Shown one piece after another: positions 1 through 9,022 of a stretch of DNA of 11,543 bases; position 1 is the first letter of the stretch; the number at the start of each line of letters is the position of its first letter. The position numbers and the translations under genes were made by a program. Below the pieces are notes generated by a model. The model was not told the DNA's origin, did no database searches, and was given only the letters and a program-made list of their open reading frames with translations. Source of the stretch: Porogramme epimiltina (taxonomy: Eukaryota; Basidiomycota; Agaricomycetes; Polyporales; Polyporaceae); assembly GCA_900155495.1 (NCBI GenBank), contig FTLJ01000421.1, forward strand, positions 1-11,543, read 5' to 3'.

Positions 1-100
1 TCAGTAGTGGTCATTTTTTGTTTTTTTAATGATACGGGGACCACCGAGATCTACACTAGATCGCTCGTCGGCAGCGTCAGAGGTGTATAAGAGACGGCAG
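1..100 (+). other. Illumina P5 / Nextera i5 adapter contamination
   Basis: Bases 28-56 match the Illumina P5 oligo (AATGATACGG...ATCTACAC) with one C-to-G change. Bases 57-64 read TAGATCGC, the Nextera i5 index 501. Bases 65-78 are TCGTCGGCAGCGTC, and 79-100 are the Tn5 mosaic end with a T-to-G change and extra bases near its 3' end. The T-rich run at 14-27 just before P5 resembles the poly-T spacer of the flow-cell-bound P5 oligo. This is synthetic library sequence left on the contig, not biology. The G substitutions fit poor-quality two-colour base calls (inference). Confidence 0.97.
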
Positions 101-999
101 GGGGGTGGTGCCCGGCGGGGGGAGGGCGGCCGGGGGGAGAACGTAGCGGGCGGATCGCCCCCGAGGGGTTCCCCGAATTTGCTCGTTGACAGTGGTAATT
201 GCGCGGCGCGAGGAAGGAAGCGGATTTCGGGGCCCCGGCAGGGAACGTGGTCTGTCAGAACCTAGGGTCGCGGGGGGGCTGCGGGAGGGGACCGTGCACG
301 TATCAGAGCGAGAAGGCGGGGAGAACAAGGGGCCCTCGTGGAGTGATCTGACCCTCCTCCGTTTACGGTCGTGAGACGGTCGCGTAGAAATTCGGGGGCC
401 TGAACAATGGCCATTTTCAACGGCCGCGACGAGGAACGCTAGACGCCAGCTGCAGGCCCCCCCGCCGCCCGCGGCGAGGCCCCTAAAAGTCTGCCTCGCT
501 GTCAGTTGAGAAAGGCGTCCTCGAGCCCCCCGCTGGCACCACCCGTCCCGCCCCCATCCACCAGCTGAGCAGAAATTATGACCGTTGTGTTCGGCCGCGG
601 TTCGCCACAACCGCCCAGACCCAAACATACGCGCAGCTATACGGATACGAGCTTGCTCGCCCGGTTAACCGTGAGTGTCTCCAACCATGCAACCATTGGG
701 ACACAACATAACCGATGTGGTGCTCCTTAGGAGAAGATGAAGTTCAATAAAGGTGGCGAGGCTCGAGGCCCGGTCGTCGATCAACCCAGAATTGAACTGA
801 ATAACGTTGGAGAGCGCCGAAGTGAGTATCCCATCTCGCGGTCTACGTCGATCCAGCTCATCAGAGATTTTCCGTGCGCGAAGGCCTGCAAAACACTAGG
901 CCCGACGAGCTTCACGAACGCGTTTCTCTCGACAGACCCAAGACATCACTGGGCATTTCGTCGACATCCTTCCCAACCATTGGGACGATTCAAAGTCCC
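101..999. other. G/C-rich stretch without a convincing gene
   Basis: Directly after the adapter the sequence is strongly G-rich (many runs of 5-7 G up to about 300), then becomes more balanced. Open frames on both strands here are Arg/Gly/Pro-rich, lack introns and look like chance frames in GC-rich DNA. A small palindrome AATGGCCATT lies at 406-415. An ATG at 737 followed by a good donor (GTGAGT at 822) could be a 5' exon of the downstream gene, but no acceptor I tried joins it in phase with the frame beginning at 1000. The first part may be low-quality read tail. Confidence 0.5.
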
Positions 1000-2185
1000 A
1001 TGCCACAGGACGTCAACAGCGACGAAGAGACGGCCGACTCCGAGTTCCTCCTTCTCTCCTCTGCTATCTTGCTTCTGCTCAAAGCGAGCGAAATCCCCCG
1101 CCCCAATGCCATCACCGTCAACGGTCAAGCATTTTTTACACGACTCGACGGCGGACTAGACGTCGACTGCCTCTCGAATCAATATCGGGAGGACCATCCG
1201 GTCACCAAAAACCTCAGCGTCAACACCCCCAGTGAGCTAGAAAAGCTTCTCGACACCCGTTCCGTCAACCGCGCGGAGAAGGTGCCCGGTGGTCAAGAAT
1301 TAGACATCAGGTGGCCCATCGACATCTGTATAGCCAACGCCTTCCCCGATCTCCTCGCCGAACTTCTCGGCCACTCCAAGAACATCACGTCGATCGTGTG
1401 TACATCGGCCTTCAAGTGTGTCCACGATCGCCTCGATGAAATCTTCCGGGGCGCGGCACCGATCACGGTCCCGTCGAGCGTCCTGACACTCGACGTGACC
1501 GCGAGCTTCCTTCGTACGACCGCGGCACCCCGCCCGCCGCTCGTCGCGCTCAGCGTGAGCCTGAGCATCAAGGAGCTGCAAGACGTGTACACGCTCGTCG
1601 CGCACTATTGGGCGACGCTCCGCCAGCTGCGGCTCATGATCCGCTCCGACTCCATGCTCGTGGTGCGAGCGGAGAACCCCGCGCGCATCTGCGCGAAGCT
1701 CAGCGCGCCGCGCCTCGAGTACCTCGAGGTGCACGAGGTGCCCTCTTTCCCGTCGGTAAGAACGCCCCGTCGCATCCTTGCATGACCGAATACTGATAGG
1801 ACGAATGGCGTACTCACAGATGTTTCCGCCGATGCCGCGTAACGACATGGTTGCGGACACGGATGTGCATTCGGCGCTCCGAGCGCGCCCCTTGAGCAGC
1901 CTCGCGCGGTTGGTGTGGCGCCCGCTGTGGGCAGAGCAAGTAGAAAGCATCCCCCAGGAAGAGCTTCGGGAGATCATTGAAGGCTACCGTCGTGACCTCG
2001 AGAAGGTCATGAACCTGAAGGATTTCACGCTGTTAGCGTCGTATAGAAAGGCGGAAGGCTTGTGGAAGGTTTGCTTGTATGAGAACACGCTTCACCTGTG
2101 TGCTTGGGAGATGGATGAATGGCGTCGCGAAGTGGGCGACGGCCGAGAGGTATGTATTCCAGCGCGTCGCAACCGGCTCTCTTGA
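1000..2185 (+). CDS. hypothetical protein with leucine-rich pattern (F-box/LRR-like?)
   Basis: Two-exon gene: exon 1 1000-1755, a 64-bp GT-AG intron 1756-1819 (GTAAG ... CTCACAG), exon 2 1820-2185; both junctions are phase 0. The product is 373 aa. The frame is open upstream of 1000, but the first ATG in it is MPQDVNSDEE, so I start there; a missing 5' exon is possible. The N-terminal part has an acidic patch followed by a Leu-rich hydrophobic stretch (FLLLSSAILLLL). The middle and the splice region show repeated short leucine segments (LTLDV, LVALSVSLS, LRQLRLMI, LEYLEVHEV), the style of basidiomycete F-box-associated leucine-rich proteins, which would act as substrate receptors of SCF ubiquitin ligases. 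I see no F-box itself, so that role is only a guess. A donor-like GTATGT at 2150 could give an alternative C-terminus a few residues long. Existence of the gene is fairly sure; function is not. Confidence 0.6.
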
Positions 2186-2263
2186 GTGCTGAAGGCTCTT
2201 CAATCCTACATCATAGGACCTCTGAGTTCACGGCAACACAAAACGCACCTTCCGTATACTCAG

Positions 2264-2340
2264 TCTTATGCTCTTCTCTGTCATATGCTCTCCTCTGTCC
2301 GGTGCTCTTCTGTCCTATGCTCTTCTCTATGCTCTTGCGC
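2264..2340 (+). repeat. degenerate pyrimidine-rich tandem repeat
   Basis: About five imperfect units built on TATGCTCTTCTCTGTC follow one another, with the core TGCTCT recurring every 12-18 bases. It lies in the 3' flank of the hypothetical gene ending at 2185. It opens all three frames on the plus strand, which explains Leu/Cys/Ser-rich spurious frames here. No function is implied. Confidence 0.7.
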
Positions 2341-3077
2341 GCTGTATCGGTCTTGTATCTCAGGAAAATAGCTATCACGTCTCTTGTGAGGAGGAACTCA
2401 TTCATAAGGCAAACAGATATCACGAGGAGCGCTTTAGTGCGACGAGTCCAACCAACATCTATCATCCCCAGAGACGGGCATGGACATCGTGCTCCCAGAC
2501 AAATATGGGAGAGAACACAAGGCGTACGTTAGATGTGACGAACGTGCCTACTTCCTTCTCCTGTTTTCTGAGCCCAAAGACGGGGAGGGGGACGCTGGTC
2601 GTCTGGATGTCCGTCAGTCGAATGGCGCACCTGCATGTCGAAGAGAAGGAAGGATAGCATGTTGTAGTCGCGAGTGTGCATTAATATCCACAGTAAAGCC
2701 GTGCATGTAGGACAAGACGATGAACGGAGAAACTGACGATCTCACAGCAAGAGACGAGACGAAACGCGCTCGAGCGTCTGTTGCGAGCACTCCTCTCTCT
2801 CTCTACTCCTCGTCGATCTTGTCTTCCTGCAATATTCTCACAACACCTCTCGAAGCTACCGCCCTAAAGCAAATCCACCTTGAAGAATGACGGATTAACA
2901 GATCTGCGAGTACCGCATAACACTGGAACAACGTACGGCTCTACGAGACTCAGCAATAAAGTTCGAGAGGTCACACAACTACCACAACTTCACGGTTAGG
3001 AGGGACTTTAAGGATAGGAGCTATCTGAGAAGAGACATAGGCTCCATTGCCCTCCCTGAAGCGGTGGTCTTCAACAG
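2341..3077. other. intergenic stretch, no firm gene
   Basis: Two short plus-strand frames were considered. One starts at ATG 2480 (76 codons; MDIVLPDKYGREHK...). The other starts at ATG 2720 (56 codons to a stop at 2888-2890; MNGETDDLTARDETKRAR..., Ser-rich later) and could be an N-terminal exon of the spliced gene that follows. Neither has clear splice links or a recognisable domain. A (CT)6 run occurs near 2793-2804. Confidence 0.4.
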
Positions 3078-3770
3078 GAGCTAGATCCTACGGTGTATGG
3101 CGACACGGAGCGGATCGTTGTGCTCCTGCACGAGCAGAGCTTCCAGGTGAGGGCGGGCCCCTTGTGTTTTTGGCGCGAAAGCACTAACTCCCCGTCAGAT
3201 TGTGAGGATCCCAGCAGGCATATATCCTCTCGTCTCAGCTCACCGCCCCTCCTCCCAGTGCAAGATGATCTCCGCCCTCGCGCTCTCCTGCCGTACAAAC
3301 ACGCCCCTACAGGCTGTCGAGGTACCGCGTCCCCCACCCGCGCTCAGGCTGCTATTCAAGTATCCGACCCTCGAGAGCTACATCGCGCGCCCGGCGGACG
3401 TAAGTGGGGAACACGAAGTTCGTCCCGTATTTCCGGCCGGGCATCGACTTCGAGGCCCACCGTCCGTCCGTTGGTCCTCCGCGGCGTGTCGCGATAAGCA
3501 GGTGAGCACCCCACGCTTGCATGCGCGACGCGAGTCGGCGCGTTCAAGGAGGCGCACATCTACGCCAAGACGCGCGCGATTGAGGATGGGCTCAGGATGT
3601 GCGTATCACACATGCTTGCTCCTCTCTTGCTCCCTCCCCATCGCCGTCGCTGACATGTGGTCGGTTTTCTCTCAGCTGATTTCGCAGGTTCGACGAGTGG
3701 GTCCGGTACATCGAGGCGTACGCGGGGCTCGACTTCGAATATCTTAACTCGCTAGTTCTCCCCACATGTA
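3078..3770 (+). CDS. unrecognised spliced gene, partial model
   Basis: Several exon-like pieces on the plus strand look protein-coding but I cannot close a full model. An exon ends at 3146 (ELDPTVYGDTERIVVLLHEQ), followed by a convincing 52-bp intron 3147-3198 with GTGAGG, a CTAAC branch site and TCAG. The frame then stays open from 3199 to at least 3399 (LLFKYPTLESYIARPAD). Around 3407-3501 a different frame reads KFVPYFRPGIDFEAHRP, which looks more genuine than the continuing one. An exon from 3549 (EAHIYAKTRAIEDGLRM) joins across an intron 3599-3687 (GTGCGT ... CGCTGAC ... CGCAG) to FDEWVRYIEAYAGLDFEYLN, a clean in-phase junction. The start and the stop are not located. The frame conflict near 3400-3500 means an extra intron, a sequence error or decay. 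It faces the P450 gene tail to tail. I do not recognise the family. Confidence 0.4.
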
Positions 3771-4012
3771 TGCCTCTGCGTGTGCGTACATACAGCCTCA
3801 TAATAGAGAATGAACTTCTATCGCGGTACTCTTTACAACGCAACAGTCCCGTACAAAATTGCGACCTACAACTTCAATGAACCAAAAATAGAGGGTGGGG
3901 GCACTGCTGTGCTGGAGAACGGAAGAGTACGTGATGCCACTGGAAGCTTCAGCAACAATAGCTCCTCGTATGTGCCTACCCGCGGACGTGTCAAAATAGT
4001 TTCTACTGGGCC

Positions 4013-6082
4013 TCACTCGTCTTGTTTGAGCGCCAATATCAACGCCTTCGTCCTAGCAGAGCGGGGGACGATACTGCATCTGAACGGATCTGGATGACTG
4101 CACAGAAGTAAATGTTAACCATGGATCCAGAATCAGAGCCTAAGGGCGTGACGGCACACCTGATAGTACCGCCAGAATAGGTGGCTTTGGCCGCGGTCAA
4201 AGGTACGCCGGCCTCGTCCGTGGGGTCGGAAATGTCGTACGCAGAGAGCATCATGGCGGTCATGACAAGAATAGAGAGTTCCGCGAAGTACATGCCCGGA
4301 CAGACCCTATGTTGATACTGATCAGCGAATACACAGAACAAGCAGTGTAGTGACTGACCGACGACCGAAGCCAAAGGCTACTTTGCGTGGATCCATCTCA
4401 GGCTCCTTGCCGTTCGGCCCTCGGAGGAACCGATCGGGGTTGAAGGTGAAAGGGTCCTGGTATATTTCAGGATCATGGAGTATACGCCTTGATTAGCGAA
4501 GTAAGTATCTATTGGCAGGCATTGAAAAGGAAAGCATCACCATTGATTGACGCAAACGATGCTTCCTTTGGGGATGAAGTATCCCTCATAGGCGTCATCT
4601 TCCAGCGTAGAATGGGGAACACCTGAACCAGACATAAGCGGCGGAGTTGTTTTCAGAAATGCAAAGGCAGACGCTTACCGAGGGGAGCGACTTGGTTCCA
4701 GCGGAGGATCTCGAGATACATCGCATTGAGGTAGGGCATGTTGGCGAAGTCAGTGTATGTTGGGAGACGGTCATGCCCGACGACCGCATCAATCTCGGCT
4801 TGAGCTTTTGCTTGCACGTCTGGATAGAGCGCCATCGCGAGAATAAACGAGAGCTCCGCTGAGACGGTCTGCGATGGCAGAAGTAAGCTAAAGTAAGTCT
4901 TGCTCTAACTGGATAAGGTGCGCTTACCGTGTCAGCCCCGCCAACATAGATGGAGACCGCAGACATCTTGATCGTATACTCTTCCTCAGGTGAAGTACAC
5001 GAAGCGAGGAGCGATGAGGTGAAACTAGTTCCCGCATTTCCTACTTCCTTGAATATGAACGGGATTCAGTACAGGCCAGCATATTGAATAAGGGAACATC
5101 TTACCGTTTGGCTCTTCACAAACCGGAAAGGGATCTCGCTCATACGATTCATGTTCTCTCTATAAACCTTTCCCTGGCGCTTCCACGCAGCGCCGGGCAT
5201 CCAAGCAGGAACATATTTAACTAATCGAGATGCAGTAGCACAACTCAGCACACGTGAAGACGACGATCCCAAAGGAGGTACTTACGGAAAGGAAAAACAT
5301 CCACGAAATATGCACCCGGACGCGCCACCTCGGCGGCCTGTGACGTAGCTTCTTCAGCGATCTCGAGGAGTGGGTCACCCTCCTCCTTCGCGTTATATCC
5401 GTACGAAATGTTAAGTACAATAGATCCCGCCATTCTGAGGAAGTAGAAAAAGACGGTATTAGACATCTACTTGGAGATGAAGAGAATAGGAGCTAACGCA
5501 CTTGCGGACCAGGGCTGGAAGCCTGTCTGGTGTCGACTCTTGGAGGAGTCGTAGCAAGAGTTTGCCGGTCTGTTGCTCGACTATAGGCACAAAGTCCTCG
5601 ACGCTCTTGCGAGATCCCATTATGCGCGCCATGAGCCGGCGAGACTCGCGGAATTGGTGTCCGTAGCGGATGAGGACAAGGACCTGATCCCAACCAACGA
5701 CGTCGCCAGCCATGACCATATGCGGACGGTCAGAGTAGATCGCGGAGCGCCGTTCGAGTAGTTCGTATGCGTGCTTGTAAGAGTTGACAATGATCATCGG
5801 TTGGCCCAGAAGCACGATAGACATGAGGTCACCTGTGAAGGGTGGGTCAATCTCTGTAAACTGCAGCTGAACGAAGAGTTTTGAATACAACTCACCCCAC
5901 CGCTCCGCCCACTTCGCGAAAGCGTGCCAACTGTACTCAATTGGAACGTCGAGTAAGTTGCCTATAAGGGGCCACCCGGTAGGTCCGGGAGGCATAGATC
6001 CCTTGCGCTTCCTCATGGTTCTCAAAATGAGGAAGAAAATGACGGCGACTGCGACGAGCGATATAGTGCGTCCTCTGGACAT
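4013..6082 (-). CDS. cytochrome P450 monooxygenase, 10 exons, intact
   Basis: Exons on the minus strand, in order: 6082-5896, 5832-5502, 5434-5286, 5220-5105, 5047-4928, 4868-4679, 4622-4541, 4487-4359, 4306-4160, 4097-4013. The nine GT-AG introns are 52-67 bp. All phases agree and the total of 1536 nt encodes 511 aa, normal for a microsomal P450. Visible features: an N-terminal membrane anchor (residues ~6-21) followed by a basic stretch; the proline hinge PPGP (31-34); the I-helix oxygen-activation motif GGADTT (297-302); the K-helix ExxR as EILR (354-357); PDRF (409-412) in the PERF position; and the haem-binding loop FGFGRRVCPG with Cys437 as the axial ligand. It should be an ER-anchored, NADPH-P450-reductase-dependent monooxygenase. 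Its style (PAWMPGAAWKRQGK, ILHDPEIYQDPFTFNP, TISHPDPF) matches basidiomycete P450s usually auto-annotated as O-methylsterigmatocystin oxidoreductase-like; the substrate is unknown. The start ATG has a good context (CACCACCATG). The last intron (4098-4159) is easily missed: reading through it gives a wrong tail ending at 4039, whereas splicing restores a family-like C-terminus. Confidence 0.95.
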
Positions 6083-6165
6083 GGTGGTGGAGAAATGGAT
6101 GAGGGGGATAGCTGGAGGAGCCTGACTCTGCAGAAGAGCCTGTGAGCAGCTATTTATCAGCAAAC
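6083..6165 (-). promoter_or_regulatory. P450 5' leader and TATA-like box
   Basis: On the minus strand an ATAAATA box (plus-strand complement near 6151-6158) lies about 70-75 nt upstream of the P450 ATG. It is followed by a pyrimidine-rich leader running into the CCACC context of the start codon. Box spacing and a CT-rich leader are usual for basidiomycete promoters. The assignment is by position only. Confidence 0.5.
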
Positions 6166-6235
6166 CCACTCACGATTTCATGAGTACATAGACCACGCTC
6201 ATCAGCAAAATTCCTGAAGTCGGATAGTGCAAGGT

Positions 6236-6267
6236 CAGACGGGCGGTACTTGATAACCGCCCGTCTG
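6236..6267. repeat. perfect inverted repeat, 12-bp arms
   Basis: CAGACGGGCGGT at 6236-6247 is repeated exactly as its reverse complement at 6256-6267, with an 8-base AT-rich spacer. It lies about 155-185 bp upstream of the P450 start codon, upstream of the TATA-like box. It could bind a dimeric regulator with GC-rich half-sites, or be a stem-loop in a transcript. The arms contain CGGGCGG, which includes CGG triplets of the kind bound by Zn2Cys6 regulators (established knowledge for that class; application here is inference). Confidence 0.8.
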
Positions 6268-6269
6268 CC

Positions 6270-6400
6270 TGGTTGATGTCTATCATTGGGTGGTCGAACA
6301 TCGTGGGCGCCGACGATGTCCGACCATACATTGGATGCCCGATGATGTCTGATAGTACATAAACTTGCCGGATGATGTACGATAGCACGCAGATATAACA
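6270..6400. repeat. degenerate ~30-bp repeat, three to four copies
   Basis: The motif GATGATGTCYGA(T/C)AGTACAT recurs in degenerate form starting near 6312 (GACGATGTCCGACCATACAT), 6341 (GATGATGTCTGATAGTACAT) and 6371 (GATGATGTACGATAGCACGC), spaced 29-30 bp. A weaker copy (GTTGATGTCTATCAT) starts near 6272. All copies are in the P450 upstream region, next to the inverted repeat. They may be a tandem duplication of a protein-binding site or just an old minisatellite. Confidence 0.6.
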
Positions 6401-6522
6401 ATGGCTGGGACGACGGTATTATACGGAGTAAGAGAGACCGGGGGGTACCGATACATATGGCATATAGCAGGCACGCCGTATCTTTATGAATATTGTTTAT
6501 CTCTGTATCCATTACTAATAAA
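6401..6522. other. AT-richer intergenic spacer
   Basis: Between the P450 upstream repeats and the end of the minus-strand decayed reading frame the base composition drops in GC. I see no gene, only short AT-rich stretches (for example around 6486-6535) that would suit a promoter or 3' untranslated region. Confidence 0.4.
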
Positions 6523-7053
6523 CTACACTATACAGATGGGCACACAACAAATAGATCTACTAGAGACCGCGCTCGAGCGCGGCGTCGACGCCTCCGTGAC
6601 CGCGCCTACCCCTGCTCCGAGTCTCTCGCTGCCCCCCTGTGCGAACGCGCCCGGAGACGCGGACACTGCGACCGCCGCAGACCACGCACCGGACGAAACG
6701 GCGAGAGCGTGGTGCTCGTGTTCGTGCAGGCGCTCCTGGCGGACGCGCTTGGATGCAAAACCCCGAGCGGGACGACGGGGAGGTTGAGCTGCGCGCCCGG
6801 CGCGCCGCCCTCGTTGACGGACACGCGCATCTCGGTCGTGGTCTCGGACGTGACTCCAAGCGGGAACCACTTGCCGCAGCGCGCCGCGAAGAGGAGGCCT
6901 TGAGCCAGGCGGTCTCGGCGCTCAACCGGCGATCTTGTGCACGGGAATCTGGAGCTTGACGTAGTCTGCGATGGTAACGTTCGTCTCATCCAGTGGGAGC
7001 GAGGCGCAGTGACCCGTGGAGGGCGAGTTGATGCGGGTGTTCTTCACGAAGTG
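6523..7053 (-). pseudogene. decayed coding fragment, unknown family
   Basis: On the minus strand a protein-like stretch opens near 7053 (NTRINSPSTGHCASLPLDET, then NVTIADYVKLQIPVHKIAG) and stops at a TGA at 6922-6924. A second frame immediately continues as RDRLAQGLLFAARCGKWFPL and GVTSETTTEMRVSVNEGGAP, then decays near 6770 into a third frame with an Arg/Glu/His-rich segment (ASKRVRQERLHEHEHHA) and an Ala/Gly/Ser-rich tail to the stop at 6523. The frame change at about 6920-6930 has no intron signal, so a one-base indel (mutation or sequence error) is likely. A TATATAA on the minus strand at 7058-7064 lies just upstream. It may be the 3' part of the decayed gene at 7330-8681 or a separate one. 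I do not recognise the family. Confidence 0.45.
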
Positions 7054-7329
7054 TCGTTATATAGTACACGATGCATGCATGCGGGTCAGTGCGGTGCGGG
7101 GGGAGGGGGGTGCCAGTCTCTACGGACGACCAAACAGCATCCCGTCGTGCTGGGGGCAAGAGAGGGAGGAGGTATAGTGGTCACAGGTCCGGCGCAGAAG
7201 AACGGCGAGGGAGCAGAGCGTATACGGTACACATGGTCGGGAGGGTCGTCGTCGTGGGGTGGTCGTGATAGCAGACCGTGACATCGGGAACGCGAGGCTT
7301 GGTGCGGGGCCGCCACATGAGACGCAGTG

Positions 7330-8681
7330 CTAGGGCGCGGATCGGGCGGGGGACAGCCGCAGCTCCCTGAACGTCCTCGCCGACTTCTCGCACAGACACA
7401 TCTCGTCCTCGCCGACTTCTCGCACAGACACATCTCGTCCTCCCTGCGCCCAAAGAAGAACACCTCGTCGGTGTGCTCGCCGTCACCCTCCGAGGACTGC
7501 ATGAACTCGGACCGGCCGGGCAACTTGGACGGCACAGTGCTCTGCTTCTTGCGCGGCTGGCCGACGTTCCGCGCCAGCATGGGGAGCGCGAGGTGACCAG
7601 ACGCCGCGCTGCTGTCCAGCGGCGTGCCGATCTTCCAGACGCAAGGCCCGCGGCGGTTCGTGCTCGAGAGCGGAGGGTTGAAGTGTGGGAGGATGGTCCG
7701 GGAGTGGTCCGCGGGCTTGAGGAGCGCGTCGCTGAAATCGACTGCCTCGAGGGCGCCTTGCCTCATGGCAACGAGGATGGCGCGGAACCGACCCTTTAGG
7801 TACGATTCCCCGCGGGAGTCGACGATGGTAGTGCTGTGACCGCCACGGCAAGAATAGACGAGGGCAGGAGGCCCGAAGTGCCTCCGCTGAGAGAGGAGAG
7901 ACAGTCGCGAAAGGAGCGGTTTTGACGAATCCGGCGTGGGCCTAGGGGATACGGCGGCAGGCACTGGCGGCGAAAAGCGGAGGGGGTGTGTAGGGCCCAC
8001 GCATTGCAAACGGAGGTCCTTGAGCAGAATGTACTCGGTCTCTTCTTGCCTGCGGACGGGCAGGTCGGGAGGCCGTCGCGATACCACGCCTGCATGAGTG
8101 AAGACTTCCACGGACCTATCCTGCCGTCAGCAATGTGGACTAAGCATCAAGATCGGAACTACTCACCGTGGACGACGCCCTTAGGGTCGCGGTAGTGGCG
8201 CAGGCGTAGGAACGGGAAGACCGGGACGCGAAAACTGGACCTGCGACATATCGACGTTGGTCGTGCCATCGACCTCCGGCTCGTGCTGGCTCCGGCTCTC
8301 CAAAAACGACCGATAGGTCGGAGGAGTGATGTACTCGTCCGCGATGGTGGCGAGCGGGAACTTGGGCGGGAACGAGAGCGGCTGGAACGTTGTGTGCGGG
8401 CTCATCTGCGCGGCGGCGAGGGTGACGAGCTCATCGGTGGTCGTGCCGGGGACGCTCCCGCCGTCGGTCGCGAGCTGGGTGCAGGACTCGGACGGGAGCG
8501 AGGCGGGCGTCGAGGGGAGGACGGCTTCCCTTGTCGCGGGCGGCGTGACGGCGACGCCGATAGTGACGTTGACCGACACGTCCTCCTCCACGGGCCCCGG
8601 CAGATTCTCGCGGGCGCGACGGCGCGCCGCGCGGCGCTCTGCACGGCCGATGCGGACCTCGCGGACGCGAACGGTGGGGGC
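7330..8681 (-). pseudogene. frameshifted gene of unknown function
   Basis: Minus-strand frames join into one protein-like product only if several breaks are bridged. From 8681 the frame has an Arg-rich segment (VRIGRAERRAARRRAREN), then a Thr/Pro/Ser-rich region and FLESRSQHEPEVDGTTN. At the A4 run 8231-8234 the frame jumps to RVPVFPFLRLRHYRDPKG. A proper 51-bp intron (8116-8166, GTGAGT...ATAG) joins in phase to PWKSSLMQAWYRDGLP. Near 8064-8070 it jumps again to DLPVRRQEETEYILLKDLRL. It then runs on through YLKGRFRAILVAMRQGALEA and DEVFFFGRREDEMCLCEKS to an exact 32-bp tandem duplication (7379-7442) that shifts the frame. With one copy removed the frame would end ...FRELRLSPARSAP at a TAG (7330-7332); as it stands it runs on to 7086. 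No start codon is found; the open frame to about 8904 upstream may hold the N-terminus. One clean intron shows it was once a gene. Indels could be decay or assembly errors. Family not recognised. Confidence 0.5.
7372..7442. repeat. exact 32-bp tandem duplication
   Basis: The 32 bases at 7379-7410 (starting GCCGACTTCTCGCACAGACA) are repeated without a mismatch at 7411-7442, and the 7 bases before each copy (CGTCCTC) also match. Because 32 is not a multiple of three, the duplication shifts the minus-strand reading frame close to its apparent C-terminus. Confidence 0.95.
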
Positions 8682-9022
8682 TCAAGGCTGAAGATAGGAA
8701 GCGCGAATCGGAGGGTCGGATGAGCACAGCCAGGAGGAGTGGGAGGCCGTTGATGATGGGGGACTTGTTTGTTGGCACGGTATTTGCGTCGGGCGAGGAG
8801 GAGGAGGGCAGTTGAGTGGACAGCAGATACGGAGGGAGGGCTGTGGCAGGAGGCAAGACGGTGCGACTAATAGAAGCCGACCTACGACTGGTTGCTAGGC
8901 GCACGCGTTTATTGTTAACACACTATTGAACGTCTAGTTTCTAGGCGCTCATGTGGAGTATCAATACACTATTAAAGATCTACATTATAGTCGTACTACT
9001 ATGGGGGATAATACAGCATGTA
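8682..9022. other. spacer between decayed gene and acidic fragment
   Basis: The minus strand from about 8904 to 8682 is open with a short hydrophobic run (GLPLLLAVLI) and could hold an N-terminal exon of the decayed gene, but I find no ATG or splice link. Bases 8905-9022 are AT-richer and probably the 3' flank of the acidic reading frame that ends at 9023. Confidence 0.35.

Noticed and set aside
1..12. The window start TCAGTAG resembles the outer end of the transposon terminal repeat
   Set aside because: Only seven matching bases next to adapter sequence; no pentamer array follows.
691..986. The 12-mer AACCATTGGGAC occurs at 691-702 and 975-986
   Set aside because: Only two short copies with no extended similarity; likely chance.
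3810..4097. Plus-strand open frame of 95 codons from an ATG at 3810
   Set aside because: It runs antisense over the last exon of the P450 (4013-4097) and has no recognisable features; the P450 splice model explains this sequence better.
4595..4966. Minus-strand open frames in the middle of the P450 region
   Set aside because: They read through introns or in the wrong frame; the spliced exons 4679-4868 and 4928-5047 give the conserved motifs.
6150..6512. Minus-strand open frames upstream of the P450
   Set aside because: They cross the inverted repeat and the degenerate repeats and have no coding character; treated as promoter region.
7071..7082. ATGCATGCATGC alternating palindromic run
   Set aside because: A short simple repeat with no clear context.
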